A DNA stretch of 33,146 nucleotides, from NCBI GenBank assembly GCA_002869085.1, contig PKTQ01000352.1:1-33146 (forward strand), written 5' to 3'. Below, piece after piece: positions 25,841-33,146 of this stretch (its first letter is position 1; the number at the start of each line of letters is the position of its first letter). This DNA comes from Hyphomicrobiales bacterium. GTDB lineage: Bacteria; Pseudomonadota; Alphaproteobacteria; Rhizobiales; BM303. The notes below the pieces were generated by a model. It ran no database searches. It was given only the letters and a program-made list of their open reading frames with translations, and had not been told where the DNA came from. The translations under genes and the position numbers were made by a program.

Positions 25841-26587
25841 TCAGGCCGCCGGATCGATGTTTTCGAAGATAATATTGTCGGCAAAAACGCGCGCTTTGGC
25901 AAGCCGCTCCGGCGTATTGACAGTCCAGGCCAGCAGGGGCAGGCCCAGGGCTTTCAGCAGCAGCGGCGCCGGGGCGGGCAGGGCGTTGATGGAATAGGCG
26001 ATGAAATGCGGCCTTGTGTGCAAGGCATAATAGAGATGACGCAGCTTGAAGCGGGTGAAAGCGGGCATGCCCGGCCAGTCGCCGGCCTCGAAACCGGAGG
26101 CCACCAGGCCCCGGACCGCGCCGGGGAGCCGGCGGCGCAGCGCGCGCACCATGCGCGGATCGAAGGACATCACGGCATAGGGGCCCTGATAGCCACTGAG
26201 GATATCGGCGATGCGCCCGGCAAAGACCGGGTTGAAGCCGGCCCGGCTCTTGATTTCGAGCAGCAGCGGCGTGCGGCCGGCCACCAGGGCGAGCAGGCCG
26301 TCAAGGTCCAGCATCGGATCGCTTGATCCTCGCAGAGTGAGGGATTTGAACTCGGCGGCGCTGCGGGCGTTCAGCGGGCCCGTGGCATCGGTCAGGCGCT
26401 CCAGCACCGGGTCGTGAAACACCACCGGCTCATCATCGGCGGTGCATTGCAGATCGGTCTCGATGGTGAAGCCGGCCTCGATCGCCGCTAAGAAGGCGGA
26501 GGATGAGTTTTCGATGCGGCCGGCGGCGGCATCGTGCAGGCCGCGATGGGCGATGGGCTTGCGGGTGAGCCAGTCTGGAACTGACAT
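25841..26587 (-). CDS. ugpQ: Glycerophosphodiester phosphodiesterase family protein
   Basis: A 248-aa cytoplasmic TIM-barrel GDPD without signal peptide. Metal and catalytic residues are all seen: His14-Arg15 (IAHRGLHD), Glu26-Asn27 (RIENS), Glu43 and Asp45 (IETDLQ) and His58-Asp59 (VFHDP), plus LLLEIKS (about 107-113). It hydrolyses glycerophosphodiesters to sn-glycerol-3-phosphate and an alcohol. It lies 54 bases downstream of the RidA gene on the same strand, a pairing common in alphaproteobacteria. The symbol follows the cytoplasmic E. coli enzyme by analogy; no ugp transporter is nearby. Confidence 0.88.
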   Translation of the reverse strand: MSVPDWLTRKPIAHRGLHDAAAGRIENSSSAFLAAIEAGFTIETDLQCTADDEPVVFHDPVLERLTDATGPLNARSAAEFKSLTLRGSSDPMLDLDGLLALVAGRTPLLLEIKSRAGFNPVFAGRIADILSGYQGPYAVMSFDPRMVRALRRRLPGAVRGLVASGFEAGDWPGMPAFTRFKLRHLYYALHTRPHFIAYSINALPAPAPLLLKALGLPLLAWTVNTPERLAKARVFADNIIFENIDPAA

Positions 26588-26641
26588 GATTCTGAAAATG
26601 TCCTGTGCGCTGGGGCGGGCGCTTCTTAAGGCGCGCCCGGC

Positions 26642-27109
26642 TCAGCCGATCTCGAATATGGCTTCGGCCTCGACCGCCGCGTTCAGCGGCAGGCAGGCGA
26701 CGCCGACCGCGGCGCGGGCATGAATGCCGGCCTCGCCCAGCACTTCGGCGATCAGATCGGAGGCGCCATTGGCCACCAGATGATGCTCATGAAAATCCGG
26801 GCTGGAGCTGACGAAGACGCCGATGCGGATCGTGGCTTTGATGCGGGTCAGATCGCCCTCAAGAGCCGATTTGGCCTGGGCGAGCAGATTGACGGCGCAG
26901 AGCCGGGCGGCGGCGCGGCCTTCTTCCAGGCTGACATCCTTGCCGAGCCGGCCGATGACTTCAAGCCCGCCGGGACCCATGGGCAATTGGCCGGAAATGA
27001 AAAGCTGGGAGCCGGAGATGCGGGTGGGCACATAATTGGCGGCCGGGGCCGCCGCCTGCGGCAGGGTCAGGCCCAGCTCGGTCAGGCGTTGTTCGATCCG
27101 GTTGGTCAT
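26642..27109 (-). CDS. RidA family protein (YjgF/YER057c/UK114, longer subgroup)
   Basis: A 155-aa protein with the N-terminal extension IEQRLTELGLTLP...ANYVPT typical of the longer alphaproteobacterial subgroup. The conserved Arg of RidA active sites is present as Arg132 in IHARAAVGVACLPLNAAVEAEA. Canonical RidA deaminates reactive enamines/imines made by PLP enzymes such as threonine dehydratase. Subgroups differ, and activity cannot be assured from the Arg alone. A threonine ammonia-lyase gene lies about 2.8 kb upstream on the same strand but in another unit. Confidence 0.87.
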   Translation of the reverse strand: MTNRIEQRLTELGLTLPQAAAPAANYVPTRISGSQLFISGQLPMGPGGLEVIGRLGKDVSLEEGRAAARLCAVNLLAQAKSALEGDLTRIKATIRIGVFVSSSPDFHEHHLVANGASDLIAEVLGEAGIHARAAVGVACLPLNAAVEAEAIFEIG

Positions 27110-27156
27110 GCGGTCTCCTTAGGGCAGGGGGAAAGGCCGCAAATCAGATCATATCC

Positions 27157-27190
27157 CGGGCGGCGGTTCAACTTTAATTATTGCCGCCCG
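27157..27190 (-). terminator. Candidate hairpin after the DUF4202 gene
   Basis: CGGGCGG (27157-27163) pairs with CCGCCCG (27184-27190) around an AT-rich 20-base loop. It lies between the DUF4202 stop and the RidA start. The large loop and lack of a T run make it weak. Confidence 0.3.
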
Positions 27191-27207
27191 CTGCCCGGGA
27201 TGAGGCT

Positions 27208-27843
27208 TTAACGGTTTTGCTCGGCAGCAGCCAGGGCGGCCAGCTTGTCCTTCTGGCGTTCCAGCGCCGCGCCGACAATTTTCAGGGTGTCCGCCGGCAG
27301 GTCGAGCGCCAAAGCGGCCTGATGGCCGTGCGACGACATTTTCAGCAGGGTCTTGCCGACAATGTCGATCAGCTTGTCGTCGTCATATTGCGGGAATTTC
27401 TCGACGAATTCGTCCCAGTAATATTCCAGGAACACCACATCGACCACATTTTCCAGCGCCTGGGATTCGTCGTTCTTTTTCAGCTTTTCTTTCTTCAGAT
27501 AGGTGCCGACCGCTTCGATATCGGCTTCCGTATAGCCATTGGCCGACATGATGTCGCGCATCAGTTCGGCATGATGCTCGCGGCAGGTCTTGCGCCAGCG
27601 GTTATAGCCCTTCGGCCCGGTGGGAAAATCGGACCGGGGGATATCCCAGCGCCGGATATGCTGGGCGCGGGCGGCGATTTTGAGCAATTCCGAAGCGTCC
27701 GGGTACAGGCGCGCCAGAACGGCGCTCATGCGCTCGGAATAGACATTTTCATAGGATTGCTCGCGGCCGTCCACAGTGATCTTGCGGGGGCTTTCGGCAT
27801 TGGCTTCATCAATGGCTTTGATAACGGCTTCGAAATTACTCAT
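27208..27843 (-). CDS. DUF4202 domain protein
   Basis: A 211-aa soluble protein. The ATG at 27843 has GGAG 8 bases upstream and lies 20 bases after the mrp stop, so the two are cotranscribed. Recognisable DUF4202 motifs are AQHIRRWDIPR (60-70), GYNRWR (79-84), EHHAELMRDIMSANGY (89-104), VVFLEYYW (136-143) and KTLLKMSSHGH (164-174). The ordered His residues (62, 90, 91, 172, 174) suggest a helical HD-like metal site, but this is my inference. Function unknown; linkage to an Fe-S carrier is the only contextual hint. Confidence 0.82.
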   Translation of the reverse strand: MSNFEAVIKAIDEANAESPRKITVDGREQSYENVYSERMSAVLARLYPDASELLKIAARAQHIRRWDIPRSDFPTGPKGYNRWRKTCREHHAELMRDIMSANGYTEADIEAVGTYLKKEKLKKNDESQALENVVDVVFLEYYWDEFVEKFPQYDDDKLIDIVGKTLLKMSSHGHQAALALDLPADTLKIVGAALERQKDKLAALAAAEQNR

Positions 27844-27863
27844 GGTGTTACTCCGAACCTTGA

Positions 27864-28985
27864 TCAGGACATGGAAATCTTGGGCGCGGCCTTGCGGTCG
27901 CCCGATTCGAGCCCCTGGATCACCTTGCTGGCGATGTCCATATAGGCCTGGGCCAGCGGGGATTCCGGGTCGCTGACGGTGATCGGGTTGCCGGAATCGG
28001 AGGTCTCGCGGATGCGGATGTCGAGCGGCACGCCGCCGAGGAAGTTGATGCCCAGATTCTTGGCTTCGGTCTCGGCGCCGCCATGGCCGAAGATTTCTGC
28101 GCGCTCGCCGCAGCTCGGGCAGATGTAATAGCTCATATTCTCGACAAAGCCGAGCACCGGCACATCGACCTTCTGGAACATGTTGAGGCCCTTGCGCGCA
28201 TCGATCAGAGCGATGTCCTGCGGGGTAGACACCACCACCGCGCCGGCAAGCTGGACCCGCTGGGCCATGGTGAGCTGGGCATCGCCGGTGCCGGGCGGCA
28301 TGTCGACCACCAGAATATCCAGCTCGCCCCAATTGACGTCGCGCAGCATCTGCTCGAGCGCGCTCATCACCATCGGGCCGCGCCAGATCATGGCGGTGTC
28401 CTCTTCCACCAGATAGCCGATCGACATGGCGACAATGCCGTTGACGGCAACCGGGTTCATCTTGCTGCCGGTGACCTCGGGCAGCTTGTCCGAACCCAGC
28501 ATGCGGGGCAGGGAGGGGCCGTAAATGTCGGCGTCGAGAATGCCGACGCGCTTGCCTTGGGCATGGAGCGCATAGGCCAGATTCACCGCCAGGGTGGATT
28601 TGCCGACGCCGCCCTTGCCACTGGCGACCGCGATGATCTGCTTGACGCCGGGGGCGAACACATCGACGCCGCTGACCGCCGCCGGCGCCTGGGGCGCCGC
28701 CTGGCCATTGCCGCCCTGGGGGGCATCGGCGGAGTTGGAATGGGCGGTGAGCACCGCGGTGACCGAGCTGCAGTCCGGAAGGGCCTTCACCGCCGCTTCG
28801 CAGGCCTTGCGCACCGGCTCCATCTGCTGGCCGCGCGCGGCATCGACTTCAAGCGCGAAGGCGACCTTGCCGTCCTTGACCACCAGACCCTTGACCATGT
28901 CGAGTTCCACGACGCTCTTGCCCTGGTCGGGGTCCATGATGTTTCCGAGTGCTTCGAGCACGATTTCCTTGGTGAGTAATGACAT
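27864..28985 (-). CDS. apbC: Mrp/NBP35 family Fe-S cluster carrier ATPase
   Basis: A 373-aa protein. Residues about 5-80 form the MIP18/DUF59 domain, followed by a Gln/Ala/Gly linker (about 86-105). The ATPase domain has the deviant P loop SGKGGVGKS (122-130), DADIYGPSLPRML (151-163) and DMPPGTGD (228-235). The cluster-bridging CxxC is Cys289/Cys292 (YYICPSCGE). Family members assemble and deliver [4Fe-4S] clusters as homodimers. This fits a region rich in Fe-S proteins, although the gene is not in the rnf operon. Confidence 0.93.
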   Translation of the reverse strand: MSLLTKEIVLEALGNIMDPDQGKSVVELDMVKGLVVKDGKVAFALEVDAARGQQMEPVRKACEAAVKALPDCSSVTAVLTAHSNSADAPQGGNGQAAPQAPAAVSGVDVFAPGVKQIIAVASGKGGVGKSTLAVNLAYALHAQGKRVGILDADIYGPSLPRMLGSDKLPEVTGSKMNPVAVNGIVAMSIGYLVEEDTAMIWRGPMVMSALEQMLRDVNWGELDILVVDMPPGTGDAQLTMAQRVQLAGAVVVSTPQDIALIDARKGLNMFQKVDVPVLGFVENMSYYICPSCGERAEIFGHGGAETEAKNLGINFLGGVPLDIRIRETSDSGNPITVSDPESPLAQAYMDIASKVIQGLESGDRKAAPKISMS

Positions 28986-29052
28986 GTTTTCAGGTTCCGC
29001 TTGTCTGTTGCCGGGGTGCCGGGAAGGGCTTAAAATTAGTAATGTCTAATAT

Positions 29053-29088
29053 GCATAAATTCGAACGATTATAAAGTAGAATTTATGC
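29053..29088. promoter_or_regulatory. Perfect 10-bp inverted repeat upstream of apbC/mrp
   Basis: GCATAAATTC (29053-29062) and GAATTTATGC (29079-29088) flank a 16-base spacer, in an AT-rich island of the 121-base gap before the Mrp gene. A smaller dyad ATTAG-N6-CTAAT lies next to it, towards the gene (about 29036-29050). It may be an operator; the regulator is unknown. Confidence 0.45.
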
Positions 29089-29106
29089 CGCTTATCCATC
29101 TGTGTT

Positions 29107-29868
29107 TCATTGTCGGCCATGCAATGTCTGTAATGCGGTCACAGTGACGCAAGGAAGGTTCTGCAGATCGCCCCTCAGACAGCGCATAGGCTGGTCAGGC
29201 TCGCCCAGATCGCTGACAATTGCCAGCGCCTCCGAGAAATCCTGGTCTTCGGTATAAGTATTGACGGTTATCAGAGTTTCAAGCCCCGCGGCGCCGGCCG
29301 ACACGAGACCATTGCGCGAATCCTCCATCGCCAGGCACTGGCTTGGCGGCAGGTCGAGCTTCTCCAGGGCCAGCAGATAAAGATCGGGCGCCGGCTTCTT
29401 CACCGCCACCATATCGCCGGCGGCGATGGCCTCAAAGCTGTCCAGCACATCGGTGCCGAGGGTGCCCTCGAACAGGGCATAGAGCGGCTTGGTGTTGGTG
29501 GTGGTGGAAATGGCCAGCTTGACCCCGGCCTCGCGGGCCTCGTTGAAAATGCGCTCGATGCCCGGGCGCAGCGGCAGTGAGCCGTCCCGGACCATGTCCA
29601 TATAGATGGCGGTCTTGCGCTCATGCATGCGCACCACCTCGTCATCGCCTGCGATGAAGCGGGCGGCATCGTCAGGGTGGTGATGGCGCAGGAAATGGCG
29701 GATGCGCTCCTTGCCGCCGGTGATCAGCAGCAACTGGCCGTAAAGCTCGCGGCTCCAGCTCCAGTTGAGGCCATATTCGGCAAATACCTTGTTGAAGGCC
29801 TCGCGGTGCGCTTCCTCGGTTTCGGCCAGGGTGCCGTCCACGTCGAATATCAGTGCTTTCAAGCTCAT
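29107..29868 (-). CDS. HAD-superfamily phosphatase, CbbY/beta-phosphoglucomutase-like
   Basis: A 253-aa hydrolase from the ATG at 29868 (a GTG three codons earlier is possible). Motif I is FDVDGTLAETEEAH (Asp9 nucleophile, Asp11), motif II is ISTTTN, motif III is the Lys in KKPAPDLY and motif IV is AMEDSRNGLVSA. A helical cap lies between motifs I and II. It resembles CbbY-type sugar-phosphate phosphatases of phototrophs and autotrophs, but no Calvin-cycle gene is near, so the substrate is open. It starts a few bases after the threonine ammonia-lyase stop and is likely its operon partner. Confidence 0.85.
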   Translation of the reverse strand: MSLKALIFDVDGTLAETEEAHREAFNKVFAEYGLNWSWSRELYGQLLLITGGKERIRHFLRHHHPDDAARFIAGDDEVVRMHERKTAIYMDMVRDGSLPLRPGIERIFNEAREAGVKLAISTTTNTKPLYALFEGTLGTDVLDSFEAIAAGDMVAVKKPAPDLYLLALEKLDLPPSQCLAMEDSRNGLVSAGAAGLETLITVNTYTEDQDFSEALAIVSDLGEPDQPMRCLRGDLQNLPCVTVTALQTLHGRQ

Positions 29869-29880
29869 ATCATCCACTTT

Positions 29881-31122
29881 CTAAACTATGTCCGGTGCGA
29901 GATCATCGACCCGCATGCCGTTTTCTCGCAACACGGTGATCAGGGTGTCGAGATGTTCGCGGCCTCTGGTCTCCAGCTCGATGACCACATAGGCGCCCTT
30001 GGCCGGCAGGGCCGAAAACCGCCGCTGATGCACCACTTCGATGACATTAGCGCCCTGATCGGCGATCAGCTTCGACAGGGTGGCGAGCTGGCCCGGCTGG
30101 TCGGCAAGCTCGACCCTGATGCGCCCAAGCCGCCCCTCGCGGGCGAGTTCGCGGTAAAGGATGTCGGCCAGCAGGCGGGTGTCGATATTGCCGCCGGTGA
30201 GCACCAGCCCCAGCTTGCGGCCGCGAAAACGCTCGGGATAGGCCAGCACCGCGGCGAGGCCGGCGGCGCCGGCGCCCTCGACCACGGTTTTCTCGATGTT
30301 GAGCAGCAGGCTGACCGCGCTTTCCAGCCGCGCCTCGTCCACCAGCACGATGTCGTCCACCAGGGCCGAGACCAGTTTTGAAGTGATCTCGCCCGGGGTC
30401 TTGACCGCGATGCCCTCGGCCAATGTGCTGCCGCCGCAGGGCGAAAGCTCGCCGCGCATGCGGTCGCGCATCGAGGGGTAGAGCTCGGCCTGAACCCCGA
30501 CAATGTCGATATCCGGGTTGATGGCATGGGCGTAGATGCTCATGCCGGAGATCATGCCGCCGCCGCCAATGGGGAGGATCAGGCAGTCGAGATCCGGCAC
30601 ATCGGCCAGATATTCGATGGCGATGGTGCCCTGGCCGGCGATTACCGCCGGGTCGTCAAAGGGGTGGATGAAGGTCAGCTGTTCGTCTTCGGCCATGCGG
30701 GCGGCGAAGGCGGCGGCCTCCTCGAAGATGTCGCCATGCAGAATGATCCGCGCGCCGTGCACCCTGGTGCCCTCGACCTTGATGGCCGGGGTGGCCTTGG
30801 GCATGACGATGGTGGCCGGGATGCCGAGCCGGCTCGCGTGATAGGCCACCCCTTGCGCGTGATTGCCGGCCGACATGGCGATGACGCCGCGTTGTTTCTG
30901 TTCGGGCGAGAGCTGCAGCAGGCGGTGGAGCGCCCCGCGCTCCTTATAGGCGCCGGTGAATTGCAGATTCTCGAATTTCAGCCAGATCTCGGCCCCGAGC
31001 ATTTTCGACAAGGTGATGCTGCGGCGCGCCGGGGTGTGCTGCACATAGGCGGAGATGGCCTTATGTGCGTTTTCGATATCCTGCCGGGTGATGGGCAGGG
31101 CCTGGTGCGGCCGGTCGGGCAT
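29881..31122 (-). CDS. ilvA: Threonine ammonia-lyase (threonine dehydratase) with ACT domain
   Basis: A 413-aa PLP fold-II enzyme giving 2-oxobutanoate and ammonia from L-threonine. The PLP lysine is Lys60 in FTGAYKERGA. The phosphate-binding glycine loop is PIGGGGMISGM (about 184-194), with SAGNHAQGVA (84-93) the carboxylate-binding motif. Residues about 335-410 form a single ACT domain (IRVELADQPGQLATLSKLI...VVIELETRGREHLDTL), as in the 400-aa class, unlike the two regulatory domains of E. coli IlvA. Role may be isoleucine synthesis or threonine catabolism. A palindrome-rich region lies directly upstream. Confidence 0.9.
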   Translation of the reverse strand: MPDRPHQALPITRQDIENAHKAISAYVQHTPARRSITLSKMLGAEIWLKFENLQFTGAYKERGALHRLLQLSPEQKQRGVIAMSAGNHAQGVAYHASRLGIPATIVMPKATPAIKVEGTRVHGARIILHGDIFEEAAAFAARMAEDEQLTFIHPFDDPAVIAGQGTIAIEYLADVPDLDCLILPIGGGGMISGMSIYAHAINPDIDIVGVQAELYPSMRDRMRGELSPCGGSTLAEGIAVKTPGEITSKLVSALVDDIVLVDEARLESAVSLLLNIEKTVVEGAGAAGLAAVLAYPERFRGRKLGLVLTGGNIDTRLLADILYRELAREGRLGRIRVELADQPGQLATLSKLIADQGANVIEVVHQRRFSALPAKGAYVVIELETRGREHLDTLITVLRENGMRVDDLAPDIV

Positions 31123-31140
31123 GGGGGTGGTTTCCCGCTA

Positions 31141-31430
31141 CTGATTGACATATCAGAGCATCTTTCGATCAACCAGAACCCATTCTGCTTCCTGATTGAC
31201 GCTGGAATTCCAGAACCGAAACCGGCGAAATGCGCTGTCTGGCAACGGATAAGACCGGTTCGATTCCAGGCGCTGCGTCAATCGTAAAGCCTGTGACAGG
31301 ACGGGCGATTTTGTCCCAAATCCGGCGTCAAGTCCCTTGACCGCACCCGGGGTGCGCTCTGCGATCCTTGACTTGACCCTGGAATAAAATCGCTCCGTCA
31401 GAATGATCCTGCATGATCGAAAGATGCTCT
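31141..31430. repeat. Palindromic element array in the ilvA upstream region
   Basis: This fills most of the gene-free gap 31123-31523. AGAGCATCTTTCGATCA (31155-31171) recurs as its exact reverse complement at 31414-31430. Between them are two large imperfect palindromes. One spans 31194-31283 (arms GATTGACGC/GCGTCAATC, with TGGAAT/ATTCCA and GAACCG/CGGTTC inside). The other spans 31300-31399 (arms GACGGGCGATTTT/AAAATCGCTCCGTC, centre CGCACCC-G-GGGTGCG at 31342-31356). No coding frame is convincing. It looks like extragenic palindromic repeats or non-autonomous mobile sequences. Confidence 0.65.
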
Positions 31431-31523
31431 CGCGAGACGTTATGAACGCATATGCGACAAAAGTCCATCATGCGGGAGGCTCATTTTCGTGAACGAGCCG
31501 GTCCTTGGCGGCGCCGCGCCGGG

Positions 31524-32720
31524 TCAGACGAGGGAGAGGGTTTTCAGGGTCGCCATGCATTTGCAGCGGGTCTTCTGCAGCAGCGGCCATAATTTGCGCG
31601 ATTGCTTGATCAGGCGCTTGATGCGCAGGCCGAGCCGGGTGGCGTGGACGTAGATATGCCCTTTCATGGTCACCGGCAGGATGGTCTCGAACAAGGTGAG
31701 ATGCTGATCGCACCATTCGGACTTGTAGCGCGACTCGCCGACCGCCAGGTCGAACACCTCGAGCCCGTCCTTGCAGCATTCGGAAATGGCATAGCGCAGC
31801 ACCACCTCGCCGGGGGAATAGCGCCGGATGTCCGGGTGGTCGGTCATGGTGTTCATCAGCCCGCAAATGCGGCCGCGATGAACGAGCCCCATCCAGGTGG
31901 CGGCGATATGGTCGCCCGCCTTCATGTAATAGATGCGCAATTGATGGCTGCCGCCATTCAGCCCGTTCAGGGCCAGGGTCTTGAAAAAGCCGCGCACGCC
32001 GGGATCGGCGAAAAAGTCGTGCACGCCCATATCCCTGAGGCGGACCGATTTCTGCCGGATCAGTTCGTCCATCACCGGGGCAAGCTCGGCGGTGTCGGAG
32101 ACGGTGTGGAAGCTGAGCGGGTAGCGGCGGTTGAAGGTGCGCTCGCGTTTGCGGGCCTTCTTGATGGTGGAGGCGGTGCGCTTGGAGGCATAGAGCGCCT
32201 CGAAATCGTCCTGCAGCTTGATGGCGTGGGAATAGCTGGCGGTCGGCAGGGCGCTGATCGCGGCGAAGGGATTGGGGGTCTTTTCCCAGCTCGAAGGCTG
32301 GTCGCTCAGACGCACCACATCGATGGGCGGCAGCAGGCTGCGCACCCGGCGCAGCAGCCGGTGCAGCTTGTCCGGGTTCTGGCGCGCGATCCACTGGCGG
32401 TCGAACAGCCCCATGCGATAGGTGCTGTGCGAATCGCCGAGCCAGCTCAGAATCCTCAGGCCCCCCAGGGCATAATAACCCAGCGGCAGGATGAACAATG
32501 TGCTGCCATTGCTGGCGGCGCCATGCACCAGGCAGGGGGTCCAGTTCGAATGGCGGCCGGCATGACTGAACCAGTTGCTCAGCCAGTCGAAATTCTGAAA
32601 CGTGGTGCACAGGGCCGCGCTCTCGAAGCTGCGCCAGACATCCTCAAGATCATGAAAATTGTGAAACAGCGACAATGTCAGGCCATCTTCAAACGCTAAA
32701 GACAGCGCTGCCTCCGGCAT
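31524..32720 (-). CDS. GNAT-family N-acyltransferase, BioF2/CelD-like
   Basis: About 398 aa from the ATG at 32720; the frame is open upstream to near 32783 with only rare start codons, so the true start is uncertain. The layout is that of CelD/BcsL-type proteins (Acetyltransf_6): an N-terminal aromatic region with FQNFDWLSNWFSH, then LPLGYYALGGLRILSWLGDSHSTY, and a C-terminal GNAT half with RIYYMKAGDHIAATWMGLVHRGRICGLMNT and FDLAVGESRYKSEWC. A basic helix (KKARKRERTFNRR) lies between them. Such proteins are found in exopolysaccharide and cellulose loci and are thought to acylate sugars or lipids. Divergent from a polysaccharide deacetylase gene, which supports a surface-glycan role. Confidence 0.8.
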   Translation of the reverse strand: MPEAALSLAFEDGLTLSLFHNFHDLEDVWRSFESAALCTTFQNFDWLSNWFSHAGRHSNWTPCLVHGAASNGSTLFILPLGYYALGGLRILSWLGDSHSTYRMGLFDRQWIARQNPDKLHRLLRRVRSLLPPIDVVRLSDQPSSWEKTPNPFAAISALPTASYSHAIKLQDDFEALYASKRTASTIKKARKRERTFNRRYPLSFHTVSDTAELAPVMDELIRQKSVRLRDMGVHDFFADPGVRGFFKTLALNGLNGGSHQLRIYYMKAGDHIAATWMGLVHRGRICGLMNTMTDHPDIRRYSPGEVVLRYAISECCKDGLEVFDLAVGESRYKSEWCDQHLTLFETILPVTMKGHIYVHATRLGLRIKRLIKQSRKLWPLLQKTRCKCMATLKTLSLV

Positions 32721-32914
32721 GAATGGCTGAAGTGGTAATGTATGTATCCCGATTTCACTCAATGGTTTTTGCCGGCACCGCAAGCTTTATGTTTTTAAGC
32801 TTCCGGGCGCCTGCTCCCTGTCCGTTTATTCCGCTTTTAAGATGTTTTATCAAAACTTCCTCAACAATTGGTTGGCATGATGCAGACAAATGTAATGATT
32901 GCAGGGATGGCTGA

Positions 32915-33146
32915 ATGCACCATCTGAAAAGTACGATTTTCAAGGCGGGACTCAACTCGCTCTATTACACCGGAGCCTATCGGGCGCTGGCCCCTGCCTG
33001 GCAGGGGATGGGGGCCATATTGATGTTGCATCATGTGCGCCCCGGCGCCGATGCTGAGCGCAAAACCCGCTTTGCGCCCAATGGGATATTGGAAGTCTCG
33101 CCCGAGTTTCTCGACGCGGTGATCCGGCGTATCCGGGCCAAAAATA
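32915..33146 (+). CDS. Polysaccharide deacetylase family protein, N-terminal fragment
   Basis: The ATG at 32915 is followed by 77 codons that run off the right edge. The visible part contains GAILMLHHVRPGADA (about residues 33-47), the first strand and HHV motif of NodB-type polysaccharide deacetylases, followed by FAPNGILEVSPEFLDAVIRRI, the usual segment before the metal-binding motifs. The metal ligands themselves lie outside the window. AGGGA upstream is a fair ribosome-binding site. It is transcribed away from the GNAT gene; the 194-base gap between them must hold both promoters, and it has no other clear gene. Confidence 0.8.
   Translation, partial: MHHLKSTIFKAGLNSLYYTGAYRALAPAWQGMGAILMLHHVRPGADAERKTRFAPNGILEVSPEFLDAVIRRIRAKN

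Overview
This GC-rich window reads as chromosomal DNA from an alphaproteobacterium; the order and genus cannot be resolved from sequence alone. Supporting markers are a single-gene NDUFS4-type complex I subunit, a Mg-type HemB, a tatABC operon with a long basic TatB tail, and an LdtR-type MarR regulator beside its L,D-transpeptidase. Genes are densely packed, and nearly all long opposite-strand frames are shadows.

Layout. At 1-163 lies the C-terminus of an MgtE-like Mg2+ transporter, followed by an isovaleryl-CoA dehydrogenase (310-1485), two membrane proteins of unknown function, a gamma-carbonic-anhydrase-like protein and tatABC (3558-5180). At 5208-8375 are a small periplasmic L,D-transpeptidase, tRNA-Pro(TGG), NDUFS4, a DJ-1/PfpI isonitrile-hydratase-like protein, a Cys-rich mini membrane protein and hemB. 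A divergent promoter region leads into a fused isobutyryl-CoA mutase (icmF, 8568-11828). At 12055-14670 are ldtR and ldtP; a 263-bp MITE with CTAG target duplications sits exactly on the ldtR stop codon. An HPP-family membrane protein (14705-15403) faces the end of the rnf operon.

The centrepiece is a minus-strand operon (25647 down to 15419) in the order rnfB, a 1651-residue pyruvate:ferredoxin oxidoreductase with its own C-terminal ferredoxin-like module, then rnfC-D-G-E-A. Insertion of the oxidoreductase between rnfB and rnfC suggests a dedicated route from a 2-oxoacid, through low-potential Fe-S clusters, into the Rnf membrane pump and on to NAD+. The last five rnf genes are chained by stop/start overlaps.

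Upstream on the same strand are a RidA-GDPD pair, a Mrp/NBP35 Fe-S carrier with a DUF4202 gene, a HAD phosphatase behind a catabolic-type threonine ammonia-lyase, and a palindromic element array (31141-31430). The window closes with a divergent pair: a BioF2/CelD-like GNAT protein and a truncated polysaccharide deacetylase, which suggests a surface-polysaccharide locus continuing beyond the right edge.
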